Shown here: piece by piece, positions 20,853-30,246 of the stretch
Position numbering within the stretch: position 1 is the first letter of the stretch
How the letters are laid out: each line of letters starts with the position of its first letter
NCBI RefSeq assembly: GCF_036711975.1
Contig: NC_091968.1
Location: forward strand, 8,866,001 to 8,930,000
Reading direction: 5' to 3'
From: Onthophagus taurus
Lineage: Eukaryota; Arthropoda; Insecta; Coleoptera; Scarabaeidae
Length of the DNA: 64,000 nt
The notes under the pieces: model-generated
The model's input: the letters and a program-made list of their open reading frames with translations, nothing else
What the model was told of the DNA's origin: nothing
The model's database searches: none
Program-made: the position numbers and the translations under genes

Positions 20853-21987
20853 CAGTGATGGGCGCTGGGTAAATATCTGACGGGTAGGTATTTATAAAAT
20901 GGGTATTTATCCCGACCCAGGGTAAATACCCAAACAGTACGTATAAAAGTGAAACAAGTAAAAATATATGAAATTCCGAAAAAATAAAGAAGATGATGAT
21001 GAAATGGACGTTGAAGACGGGGAATTGTTAATAATCGAAGACTTATTACCATCAGACGAATCTGATGTAATTTAGATTAGATCAAGTCAGTATGATTATT
21101 ATCATCAAGTCATTGTTGGACATGGGCCTCCCCTATTCTGTTCCATTCGATTGTATTCTGAATATTCTATTGTTGAACTTCGCCACGATGTTGACCATAT
21201 CATTTGCGCCAGTTCTTCTTCATAGGTCTTCATTTCGGTCTTTGCGTTACTTTGAGCCTCCTGGCAGTGGCTACCGTTAATGTTAATGTTTCGGAGCCGT
21301 ACGTCATAAGCGGAAACACGCATTGATTATCACTCTTGAAGATGTCTCTAATTTTCTCGTAGGCTTCTGTTTAGTTCACTTATTTGATTATCTCTCCATA
21401 CACGAACCTCATGGCCAAGATACACATAGGTGTCAACCCTCTCAATCTCATTATCACCAATGTTGATGTTAGACTTGGGAACAAGATTTGTCATAAATTT
21501 TGATTTCTTTACGTTAATATGTAGCCCGACTCTTGCACACACCTCCTTTAAGTCGTTCACCATTACTTTCATCTTTCCAAGGCTATCCAAAATAAGACCT
21601 ATATCGTCCGCGTAGCATAAATTACTTAGGTATTTGCCATCAATGTTTATGCCTTCTTGGGTCCAATCCAGTTGTTTAAATGCATTCTCCAGGACTGTGA
21701 TGAACAAATTGGGTTCAACATTGTATCGCCTTGTTTTACTCACAATCAGTAATTTTAGGCAGTTTTACCGTCATTGTAGCATTCTTGTAGATGTTGTAAA
21801 CAAGTTTGGTGTATCGATAATCGACTCTGTATTCTTGAAATGCTTGCAAAACTGCTATCAACTCAATTTAAATTTAAATTTTATAAATACCTCTAAATAC
21901 CCATCATGGGTAAATACCCCAGGCCCCAGGGTATATATCCAGGAAATTTACCCTTGAAAATAAATACCCGGGTATTTAACAACACTG
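20853..21987 (+). mobile_element. hAT element with 8-bp target duplication
   Basis: Ends CAGTGATGGG... and ...CAACACTG are flanked by the perfect 8-bp duplication AATAATAG (20845-20852 and 21988-21995), the hAT hallmark. Subterminal regions are full of GGGTAAATA/TATTTACCC words at both ends. A short acidic coding remnant at about 20990-21075 (DDEMDVEDGELLIIEDLLPSD, then stop) may be the C-terminus of a lost transposase. About 670 bp of an RTE LINE has been inserted inside. Non-autonomous now. Confidence 0.9.
21085..21755 (-). mobile_element. RTE-type LINE, 3' half, inside the hAT element
   Basis: Minus strand. 21743-21348 encodes the RT palm and thumb: SNLCYADDIGLILDS (catalytic YADD near 21610), ARVGLHINVKKSKFMTN and ERVDTYVYLGHEV. 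21323-21105 carries the degraded C-terminal block (EMKTYEEELAQM), ending in the conserved RTE terminus, which reads GGAGGCCCATGTCCAACAAT on the minus strand, followed by a GATGATAATAAT tail near 21085. 5' truncated. Confidence 0.85.
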
Positions 21988-22389
21988 AATAATAGTAATA
22001 AGCGCTTTATTGTTTACTATCTACACACCCTCTAATCTCACCCCAATCACCTCCCTCATCCATCTCTTGCCCTCACCCCTCTCTCCCAAAATCTGCCTCC
22101 TCCCTCAGCTCGCTACACCTTCCCAGCATGTGTTCCAGCGTCCCCCAATTCTGTCCACACAGCCTATCTATGTTCCCTCTCTCTTCATTGCCACAATGGA
22201 ATCTCGTCCCTTCTCCGTTTCCTTCCATCAACAAATACTTTGGCAATTCCTCTGTTACTATCTCCCCATACCTTACATTATATCTTCCTTCCCGTATCTA
22301 TGACCTTCTCTCCTGCCTCTGTATGTCCTTGTCCCTAACCCTCAGTTCTCTCCATATTTCTATTGCCGATCCCAGTTATTGAATATCCT

Positions 22390-24016
22390 ATAATATGCTT
22401 AACTATAAATCAGCTTTACTGCATGTTTGTGATGACATCGTCCGCGCCTCTGACAGGGGCCTGGTTACAGTCTTGGTCCTCATCGATTATTCCAAAGCTT
22501 TTGATTCAATCGACATTGATACCCTTATCTCCATCTTGCATTACAGCGGTCTCGGTGAGAATTCCCTCTCACTGCTTTCCCAGTATATAAAGGGTAGGTC
22601 ACAGAGAGTGATTCTGAATGGTCAACTGTCCCGTCCACAGCCCCTGGTCTCTGGTGTACCGCAGGGTGGTATTCTGAGTCCTATTCTATACAATACATAT
22701 ACATCTACAATGTCAGAACGCTTAAAACATTGTAATTTTCACTCGTACGCTGATGACACCCAGATTTATTACTCGTTTCTACCTTCAGATCTTCAACGCG
22801 CCATGAATATTATTAACAACGATATATCAAATATTTTACAATTCTCAAGAGATCACTCCCTACACATCAATAGCGCTAAAACTACAGCTACTGTCTTTGG
22901 CACGGATCATGCGCGCTCACTTTTAGGCCCAATAACCTTAGTTATAGATGGACAACATATTGAAGTACAAAATACAGTGAAAAGTCTGGGTGTAATAATG
23001 GACGGTCAGCTGTCGTTTACAAAGCATATCAATCTCACCATACAGAGGGCCTTCGCGGCACTAAAGGTAATTTTTAATAACAGGTTTTCACTAAATCAAA
23101 ATACAAAAAGACTACTATGCGACCTACTAGTGCTGTCTAGGTTTAACTATTGCGACACTGTTTATGGCGCTTTTTTGTCAGCGGTGGATGTGGGTAGAAT
23201 ACAGAAAATGCAAAAATCGTGTCTGAGATTGATATATGCTATTCGTAGCCGTCAACCTATATCGTACAAATTAAAAGAAGTGAAGTGGTTAAACATGAAG
23301 AATCGACGTTTATTGCATTGTTTATGTATGTATCACAAAATTATCACCAATAAGTCACCACCATATCTGTACGAAAAATTAACTTATCGTACAGATGTGC
23401 ATAATCTCAATCTCAGACATAGAGGCTTGCTTGAAATACCTGCACACCGGATAGAGTTTTTTAAACGATGCTTCTCATATCAGATAGTCTTGAAATACAA
23501 TTCGCTACCAAATGAGTTTAGAAAGTGCGCGTCCAAACAATTTAAAATCAAGTACACACGATACCTCTGTGCTCTCTCTGGCTTTCGTGTCTAACGCCTG
23601 TCGCAGTTTCAAGCTCTGTGGCTGTTTCAGTGAATTATTCAATGTAACAGTGAACTGTTGTTTCTCTGTTTTTTCTGCTTCGTTCGATGATGGGTCTGCA
23701 TTTCATATAATATTAAGTTTTTGTTTTATCTTTTTTTTTTCTCTTTTTTAAGGTTAGGGAAAATTTAATTTATCGTTGTTCTTTTGTTGTTTATAGTTTA
23801 TTTTTTGAGTTCATTTGATCAATTGTGCTTCTTTTTTTTTGTGTTTAATGTAATCTAAAGGTTATGTTTGAAAAGCGTCTTGTCGCAATTTTGCGTCAGA
23901 CGAAACATCGCCAATTTTCATTTCTATGTATATCGTTTTGGTTTTTTACTGTTTGTTTGTATATATATATATATACTTGTTTTGGAAATGGAAATAAAGT
24001 TTATTATTATTATTAT
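22390..24016 (+). mobile_element. Jockey/CR1-like LINE with intact RT C-terminal half
   Basis: Bounded by the perfect 8-bp duplication AATATCCT (22382-22389 and 24017-24024) and ending in an (ATT)n tail after AATAAAG. 5' truncated inside the RT domain, but the remaining 1.2 kb of coding sequence is open, so this is a recent insertion. The 3' UTR (23595-24000) is T-rich and includes a (TA)n stretch near 23960. Confidence 0.9.
22395..23594 (+). CDS. Reverse transcriptase, 5'-truncated LINE ORF2
   Basis: 399 codons without a lesion. RT palm motifs in order: LIDYSKAFDSID (residues ~29-40), SGVPQGGILSPILYN (~85-99), the catalytic YADDTQIYY (~117-125), then the thumb SLGVIMDGQLSFTKHI (~196-211) and the C-terminal block RFNYCDTVYGAFL...RTDVHNLNLRHRG. 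The endonuclease and RT fingers are missing because of 5' truncation, so it cannot act alone. It shares its C-terminal block with the older element at 54006-56663. Confidence 0.88.
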   Translation: MLNYKSALLHVCDDIVRASDRGLVTVLVLIDYSKAFDSIDIDTLISILHYSGLGENSLSLLSQYIKGRSQRVILNGQLSRPQPLVSGVPQGGILSPILYNTYTSTMSERLKHCNFHSYADDTQIYYSFLPSDLQRAMNIINNDISNILQFSRDHSLHINSAKTTATVFGTDHARSLLGPITLVIDGQHIEVQNTVKSLGVIMDGQLSFTKHINLTIQRAFAALKVIFNNRFSLNQNTKRLLCDLLVLSRFNYCDTVYGAFLSAVDVGRIQKMQKSCLRLIYAIRSRQPISYKLKEVKWLNMKNRRLLHCLCMYHKIITNKSPPYLYEKLTYRTDVHNLNLRHRGLLEIPAHRIEFFKRCFSYQIVLKYNSLPNEFRKCASKQFKIKYTRYLCALSGFRV

Positions 24017-24400
24017 AATATCCTTCCCTATCTCCCTGCCCATATATTAATCTCCTCTCAATGCGGCCTTCCCTCTATCCTTTCCTCGTATTTCACTGCT
24101 CTTCTCCCAGTCTCCACTCTTATTAAATCCACCTTAACCTCTTCCCTTACTATATACCTTGGAGTCTCCCTTGCCAACCCTACTACCCAGCTCTAATACC
24201 TTATTTGCACATCCTACAACATTCCTTGTTGTGCGTTCTCTCTATTCCCATACTTCTGCGCCGTACAACATTGTGCTCCATACAAAGCCCTCAAACATAA
24301 CCTTTCTTTTTCCCAGATCCCTCCCAAAAGTTATCTTCACACCTTCCACTTGTATTTAGGTACAATTGTCCGCATTTAACTCGACTATAATGTTTTTTAT

Positions 24401-24660
24401 ATCTGGGTGCATATGTATGCTGTTTTGTTGTATTCTATAGATTTTTCCAGGATCTGCCTTGCTCAATATATTTGATTTAGAGCATTTGACGGCTTTTGGA
24501 TTTTGATGAATCTTTCAAAATATTGGGTTTGAATATCCAAAATGACTGTCATAAACTTCACAGCGTTCCTCTTAAGTCTTTATGACATTTGTAGAAACTT
24601 AAAAATAAATCGTTTTATCTTTGATGAATAAGAACCTAACACTAAGGTTGGAACTTCTAA
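24401..24660. other. Unassigned; possible upstream part of the minus-strand LINE
   Basis: No open frame. It may extend the LINE of 22000-24400, but I could not confirm this. The transporter gene begins immediately after. Confidence 0.35.
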
Positions 24661-24664
24661 TTTT

Positions 24665-24670
24665 TTTATT
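24665..24670 (-). promoter_or_regulatory. Poly(A) signal of the transporter gene
   Basis: AATAAA on the minus strand, about 57 bp after the stop codon at 24727. Confidence 0.6.
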
Positions 24671-24726
24671 AAAAAATAAAATTATTTAAATACAATTTAA
24701 ATACATACAACAAATACTTATGTCTC

Positions 24727-26867
24727 TTAATCCTTATTTCTTTGGTTATTTTCCAAAAATCTCTCATTTTCGATACCTTCCTCATTAATAGTCCTTAAAA
24801 ACACATTTTTATTTAATCAAATTAAAAATAAAATTTAATTTACCTCATCTCCAAATCTTTTAAATTATCAGTTAAATCCATTTCTAAAGTTTCCGGTAAA
24901 GGAATTAAAATTAAAACGTTCAAAATCGCCATCGCCGCCATTATAATTAAAGGCAAGAATTTGTAGTAATCTTTTGTAGAATAAATAAAGGGCGAAATGA
25001 TCGCTCCGACTTTGGCTAGCATCGAGCAGAAACCCACCGAAGAATTTCTGACGATTGTAGGATACAATTCGCCCGTGTATAAAAATAAAACTGATGTTGA
25101 CATCTAAAAAAGATTATTATTAATTAATAAAGTGTTTAATCAAAATCTTACAGTTAATGTAATGATTCCTAAGGCTGCTAAAATGACGCTGATCCAAATA
25201 AACGGAAACCAATTTTCAAAAATTAGCACAAAAAAAATTAAGGACATCGTTAATTGCGAAATTGTCATCGTTAGTTTCCGCCCTAATTTTTTTAAAATAA
25301 ATAAACATAAAATCGAGGCTGGGATTGTGATTAATCCGCTTATTGAAACGTTTATAAAAACGTTATTTCCGATTACTCCTAAGTATTGGGTGAAAGAATA
25401 AAAAATATTTCCCAAAAAAAACCTAAAATAATAATGTTTTTAGTCAATAAAAATAAAGTTTCAACAACAAACCATTCAAAACTCATAATAAAAGTGACTT
25501 TTCTTAAAGATCTCTCTCTAAAAATAATTCTAAAATCTTTTTTATCATCTTTTTTAACAAATTTTTCTAAAACTTTCCCCAAATCCTTATTTTCGATTCG
25601 ATTAAACCTCAAAGCTTTCTCTAATACTTCAAAGGCGCGCTTTTTTTGATTCGTCGCGATTAACCAGCGAGGTGATTCGCTTAAAAACCAATAGTAGGAC
25701 ACGAAAACCAAACTGAACGAAGATAAAACCAATTGGAGTTGACGCCAATTGCGTATAAAGTATGCGAAGAGCGCCATTAGAGAGTTTCCTAATCCGAATG
25801 GGATTTGATACAAGATCGGTATGATAGAGCGGAATTTTCCGGATACGATTTCCATACACATCACGAACGAAGTTACGGTTATTCCCCCGTTTGATAATCC
25901 CAAAAAAAAGCGGACGATTAAGAACGAGGTAAACCAAGGGATCCAAGATGATATTAAACCGAGAGTTGATTGGATTAAAATGCAGATTATTAAGGTTTTT
26001 TTGCGACCTTGGTGATCTGAAAGAATTCCAAAAAGAATTCCTCCTGAAAAAGATTTTTTTAAATATTAATTTTAATTCACAAAATAACGCACCTAATAAA
26101 ACTCCAACCATAAAAATAATTTGCACCAAATTAACCAAATGTTCATCCCCGCAAACTAAATTCCATTCAGAAATCATGCTTGATTCAATAATTTTTTTAT
26201 CGTAATCGTAACCCCATTTGCATGCTGTTAAAGTGTTGTTAAAGAAGTTTTTGTATTCAACGTTTGCCATTAAGCAAGGGTTTTGCTGAAATTTGAGAAA
26301 AACAAAATAAGAAAAACAAAAAAGACGTCATAAAAAACACCTTTGGTTATTTTAAGTTAAAATTAATCGATTTGTTTATACCTGCAAAAAGATCTATAAT
26401 TTAGTGGAATTTTTTTTAGGAATAAAATCTTAAGTTCAAGGTAATAATTGAGGTGAAACAAATTTTTCCAACAAACCGTTTCGTTAATCTTAATAAACGA
26501 TCTCCATTCTTCCGTGCTCAAATTGAACTTGAAATCTTCAGGTTGTCTGCACCAATACTCAGTCGGTGGGGCCATAAAAACAATTCCTAATTGAAACCAA
26601 GATATCGGAACTTTTAAAAGTGCGACCAAAATGAAAATGCGGCATTGAAATCGCCCGAAACTTCCGATAGTCGCCTCTAAAACATCTCCTGAACCTAAAT
26701 GAATTAAGAATAAAATTAGCACTATAATCATCGATTACATAATCAGGATTTGTTAAAAAAAACACTCAAATTATTTCTTAATTATTCCCAATTAAATGTT
26801 TCAATCGTTTTAGAACTTAATTTACCAATTAAAATGGATTATTATAAAAAATTTTTAACTTACCCAT
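24727..26867 (-). CDS. SLC22-type organic cation/carnitine transporter, 7 coding exons
   Basis: Exons (minus, in order): 26867-26864, 26694-26477, 26285-26093, 26043-25473, 25422-25152, 25103-24844, 24793-24727. All phases close to 1584 nt, 527 aa plus stop, the usual length for the family. Family marks: extracellular WNLVC (115-119), the MFS loop SDHQGRKK (147-154), SESPRW (260-265), and LYTGELYPT (427-435). About 12 membrane segments; plasma-membrane uniporter for small organic cations or zwitterions by family knowledge. Exon 1 contributes only ATGG (donor GTAAGT); exon 2 starts after TTCATTTAG|G, restoring M-G-S-G-D-V-L. Introns 2 and 4 use GTTTGT donors; intron 4 is 50 bp. The exon 2 donor at 26476 is the least certain boundary. 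No disabling lesion seen. Substrate cannot be inferred. Confidence 0.93.
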
Positions 26868-27200
26868 TTGATTAGAACGATTTTAAGAATTTGTTTTAAA
26901 ACGATCATAAAAGAATGTCTTGTTGAGAGTTGTAAGTGACAAAAGAAACGACAATTTTAAAACAAGGCGAGATGAAAGTGTCGCTAGAAAGTCAAACACA
27001 AAGCGCGGTGTGTAGGATATTACATAAACTTTAGGAGTAAGCTCGGATAAAACTCATTTGAGACTGTGTTGGTGGAGGAGGTTGAGTTCTCTGAGAGTGT
27101 GAGAGAGCGCCATACGATTAAGTTCGTGTTTTTAGTAGGTTTAGGTCGGACCATTTGAGAAGGAGAGGAGGAAATTGGAAAGTTTGATTCATTTAGAAAT
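26868..27200 (-). promoter_or_regulatory. 5' UTR and promoter region of the transporter
   Basis: Directly upstream of the start codon on the minus strand. Less AT-rich than its surroundings. No TATA box in a convincing position; the start site is not resolved. Confidence 0.4.
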
Positions 27201-28828
27201 TGGAATTAAAGTAATCGAAAAATGTGCAATAAGATTTGAATAAAATTTTAAATTATCTTTTTGATTTGATTTCAAAAATTAATTTTGTAATAATATCTAA
27301 CTTTTTAATGAATTTGAAAGGTAAAATTTTTAATTATGGTTTATGAAAATTTAATTTTAAAAGTTTTTTGCAAATTTTGTATTAAATTTTTGAATCTTAT
27401 AGTTAAATTAAATCTTTACAGATTTCTGTAGAACACAGTGAGATTTTAAGTGTACACTTCGCCTAAAAGATGGGGCTATATACGTCAAATTACAGGTACT
27501 TCCTTGTACCACTTAGTACGAACGATTTCCAATAGGTGGCGCAATAGTTGTACAAACTATTAAACTAATTCGGGGAAATCCACGTCATGTTGTGATGGTA
27601 AAAGTGGTATATACCGTGAATTTCACTTAAAATGCAATATACAAAAATATATTTCTACAGAAACCAGGGCGTACCTACTTACTTTGTCCCATTTTATGTG
27701 GAACAAAGTAACATGTCTGAATGTTCTTAACAAAGAAATTGTATATATAGAAACAGTTGTAAACACTAAAACTTGAAGCCAACGCAACACGCGGTTTATT
27801 TACTAACAAACTTTGTCGAATCCAGTTGAAATAATGAACGTACACAGATCGGACCAGCGGCCGATTATCGCCGAACATTACCGAATATTATTGCCCCTAG
27901 AATAAGGCATACACTAAAATAAATAAACCTATTTGCGAATCAATAAATGATTCGTTTTTCTTCATTTTTATTTATTTATATTTTCTTTGTAAATAATTTG
28001 TATATAGAGTATACTAGTACTTTTAGTTAGATATAAAACTTATCAATCAAAATACTACATCCATACTTCCCAGTAAACAAATTTGCCTTCCAGAAACATT
28101 TCTGATAGATATTATTGAAACATGAAACGTTTCTTCAACATATTTTTGAAACATAATTGAAACGTGTCTGAAACTGCTAATGTCCGGCCTTTTTTATGTT
28201 TCATTGAAATGTTTTTGCAGCATACAGTTGACAATTACGGTACATTACTAAAATGTTTTATTAACGGTTTTGAATTATTTCTGATTTTTATTTACGTTTA
28301 CATTACATTACTAGTATGTATTGTAAATTAGAATTTAGTAGAAGCAGTAGTATAAGCATTTAATTATCGTTTATCTTTCTTATTTGTATTCATATTCATA
28401 TCATACTTATTATTCGTTATTAAAATATGATTAATTAAAATAATTAAATAATTAGTTAAAGTATTAAGTGTATTTAAAAGTGTTGGTTTGAATAGTTATT
28501 TAAGCATTCGAATTTAGAGTATGAGATCACGGTAATGTCGTGAATCAGTTCAAATATTTCTTTGTTCCTTTGTTATCGTGTATTCCGCATCTACCTGAGT
28601 GCCTTATGTAAGGGGTGATACAGTCACCTTGACGGGGGGAAATGAATCAGTATTAATAAAGTAGTGAACGAGAGAAGATGTTGTTTTATTACGAAACTGA
28701 ATAATATAATACAGTTTCCGCTACAGTATCATAAACATTTAAAAATAATTTCTGAAAGGTTTCGTTGACGTTTCAGAAAACCTGAAGATATAATTTTGTT
28801 GGCGTTTAGCATCTGCATCCTAGACAAT
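27201..28828. other. Intergenic AT-rich DNA with a dispersed repeat
   Basis: No gene found. About 27615-27730 matches 60755-60850 (shared words include GAATTTCACTTAAAAT and CCTACTTACTTTGTCCCA), so it is a dispersed repeat in the same orientation. 28080-28230 is rich in GAAAC/GTTTC words in both directions, possibly another decayed element. Confidence 0.55.
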
Positions 28829-28886
28829 ATGCTCATATATGCTTCCTCAGAAGATATGCATATGCTGAGGAAGCATTTCTGAGCAT
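28829..28886. repeat. Imperfect palindrome with 12-bp perfect stem
   Basis: ATGCTTCCTCAG (28839-28850) faces CTGAGGAAGCAT (28865-28876); an outer pair ATGCTCA/TGAGCAT (28829-28835, 28880-28886) extends it with small internal loops. It lies 50 bp from the R1 LINE insertion site. Function unknown. Confidence 0.8.
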
Positions 28887-29169
28887 ACCACTCGGGGCGC
28901 AGACAGCGGGTGCTGCAACAAAATCATACCTTAAGGTAGGAAAACTAATAATTTTTTTTTTTTTGCGCAGAGGAGCGGAAAATGCATTTATGCACCCCGG
29001 CCTACTGTTGGCGCCTAAGGATGTCCGTAAGGTCACTTTAATTCGGCCGGGAGTCTGGGACTCTCTGTGTATACCCAGTAAAACCCCCCTCTCCTCTCCG
29101 GTACCACCCGTCAGGGTATTTCTTCGGAGGAACTTCAGGCGTTGGATAGTGGCTCGCTCTGTCTTCTTC

Positions 29170-29870
29170 CCTTACAAGGGTACGTTGTTGCGATCGTCTC
29201 CGGTTATAAGAATGAGAAAAAAAAAATTTTCCGATTACTTTTAGAATACTATTTGTTTAGTTATAACTCACCGCGATGGGAGGGGGGTTCTTCGGCCCTA
29301 AGGGAGCGCCCCCCGCCATCTTCTTCTCTTCCGGGTGTACGCTGTTGGCGATTGGCTTCTACCGTATCAGTCGACACCAGTGGTAAGTATGAAAATATAA
29401 ATTTCCGGGTTACTTTTACGATACTATTTGTTTAACCCTTCCGCGTGGAAGTTAAAAAATTCAATTACTATGTGAGATGCGGGAGTGCGATCTACTCTAT
29501 GCTATCTACTCTAATGCGATCTTATGACGTACACGTGTACGGCACTCCGCAGTAGAAATAATTTTATGCATGACGTACACGTGTACGGCACTCCACGCGG
29601 AAGGGTTAATTATAACTCACCGCGATGGGAGGGGGTTCTTCGGCACCAAGGGAGCGCCCCCCTCCGTCTTCTTCTCTTCCAGGTGTGCGCTGTTGGCGGA
29701 TGGCTTCGGCCGTATCGGTCATCTCCGTTGATAAGAATGAGATTAAAAATTTTCCGGGTTACTTTTACAATACTGTTTGTTTACTTATCATTCACCGCGA
29801 TGAGAGGGGGGTTCTTCGGCCCCAAGGGAGCACCCCCCCTCCTTCTTCTCTTTCAGAGTCTAGTGTCGGC
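29170..29870 (-). repeat. 175-bp tandem repeat in the LINE 3' region
   Basis: CCGCGATG recurs at 29271, 29620 and 29795. After subtracting the 174-bp MITE plus target site, the spacings are 175 and 175. Each unit contains GTTCTTCGGC and TTCTTCTCTTCC words and a GTTACTTTTA block. Tandem repeats in a LINE 3' UTR are uncommon and may have grown by template switching or unequal crossover. Confidence 0.85.
29436..29605. mobile_element. 170-bp piggyBac-type MITE
   Basis: Terminal repeats CCCTTCCGCGTGGA and complement, flanked by TTAA (29432-29435 and 29606-29609). The neighbouring tandem copies show the uninterrupted site, confirming insertion. Inside, GACGTACACGTGTACGGCAC occurs twice (about 29527 and 29573) and contains the 12-bp palindrome GTACACGTGTAC. 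A TTAA target with CCC ends is the piggyBac signature. Confidence 0.9.
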
Positions 29871-30246
29871 GTCCATGTCTTTCTTTTTTCTGGTCAGTAC
29901 TTCAGTGACAAAAATTAGTGACCTTATTCCACGTATCCTCGGAAGCAAGCATTTGGACGACTATGGACTCGGGGTCGAAGGGTCCTATATCCATCGCCAG
30001 GCGGTTTCTAACTTCGGCCCATCTTTTACAATGAAAGAAAGTGTGTTCGGCATCATCAGTTTCGCCGTCTAAATAACGGCACGCCGCGCTGTCAACCTTC
30101 CCCATGATGTGTAGGTATCTGTTGTAATACCCATGGCCGGTGAGGAATTGGGTAAGGTAGAAATTAACCTCGCCGTGCTTTCTCTCCACCCAAGCAGAGA
30201 CGTCAGTAATTAGCCGTGCTGGCCCCTTACATACACGGGGCCCATA

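Larger units (their letters stand above)
22000..24400 (-). mobile_element. LINE C-terminal region (clade uncertain), split by another LINE
   Basis: Two minus-strand parts joined across the insert at 22390-24016. The right part (24400-24025) encodes VEGVKITFGRDLGKRKVM, then WSTMLYGAEVWEY, then ETPRYIVREEVKVDLIRVET. The left part (22389-22000) encodes AIEIWRELRVRDKD, then RYNVRYGEIVTEELPKYL, then a Cys/His motif (LCGQNWGTLEHMLGRC). The block is typical of the C-terminus of a LINE common in insect genomes that I cannot place in a clade. AATAAA near 22012 (minus) may be its poly(A) signal. The purine-rich coding strand explains the C/T-rich plus strand. Confidence 0.65.

Noticed and set aside
22010..22380. 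C/T-rich plus-strand ORFs that look like a proline/serine-rich protein
   Set aside because: They are the complement of a purine-rich minus-strand LINE coding region.
23750..24016. Microsatellites such as (TA)n and (ATT)n as independent features
   Set aside because: They belong to the LINE 3' UTR and tail.
26363..26731. ATG at 26731 as the transporter start (MIIVLILFLIH...)
   Set aside because: It lies in the intron; the ATGG exon at 26864 restores the family N-terminus and all phases.
28480..28730. Possible solo LTR (AATAAAG then GT-rich segment)
   Set aside because: No TG...CA ends with a duplication could be fixed and no internal LTR-retrotransposon sequence is nearby.
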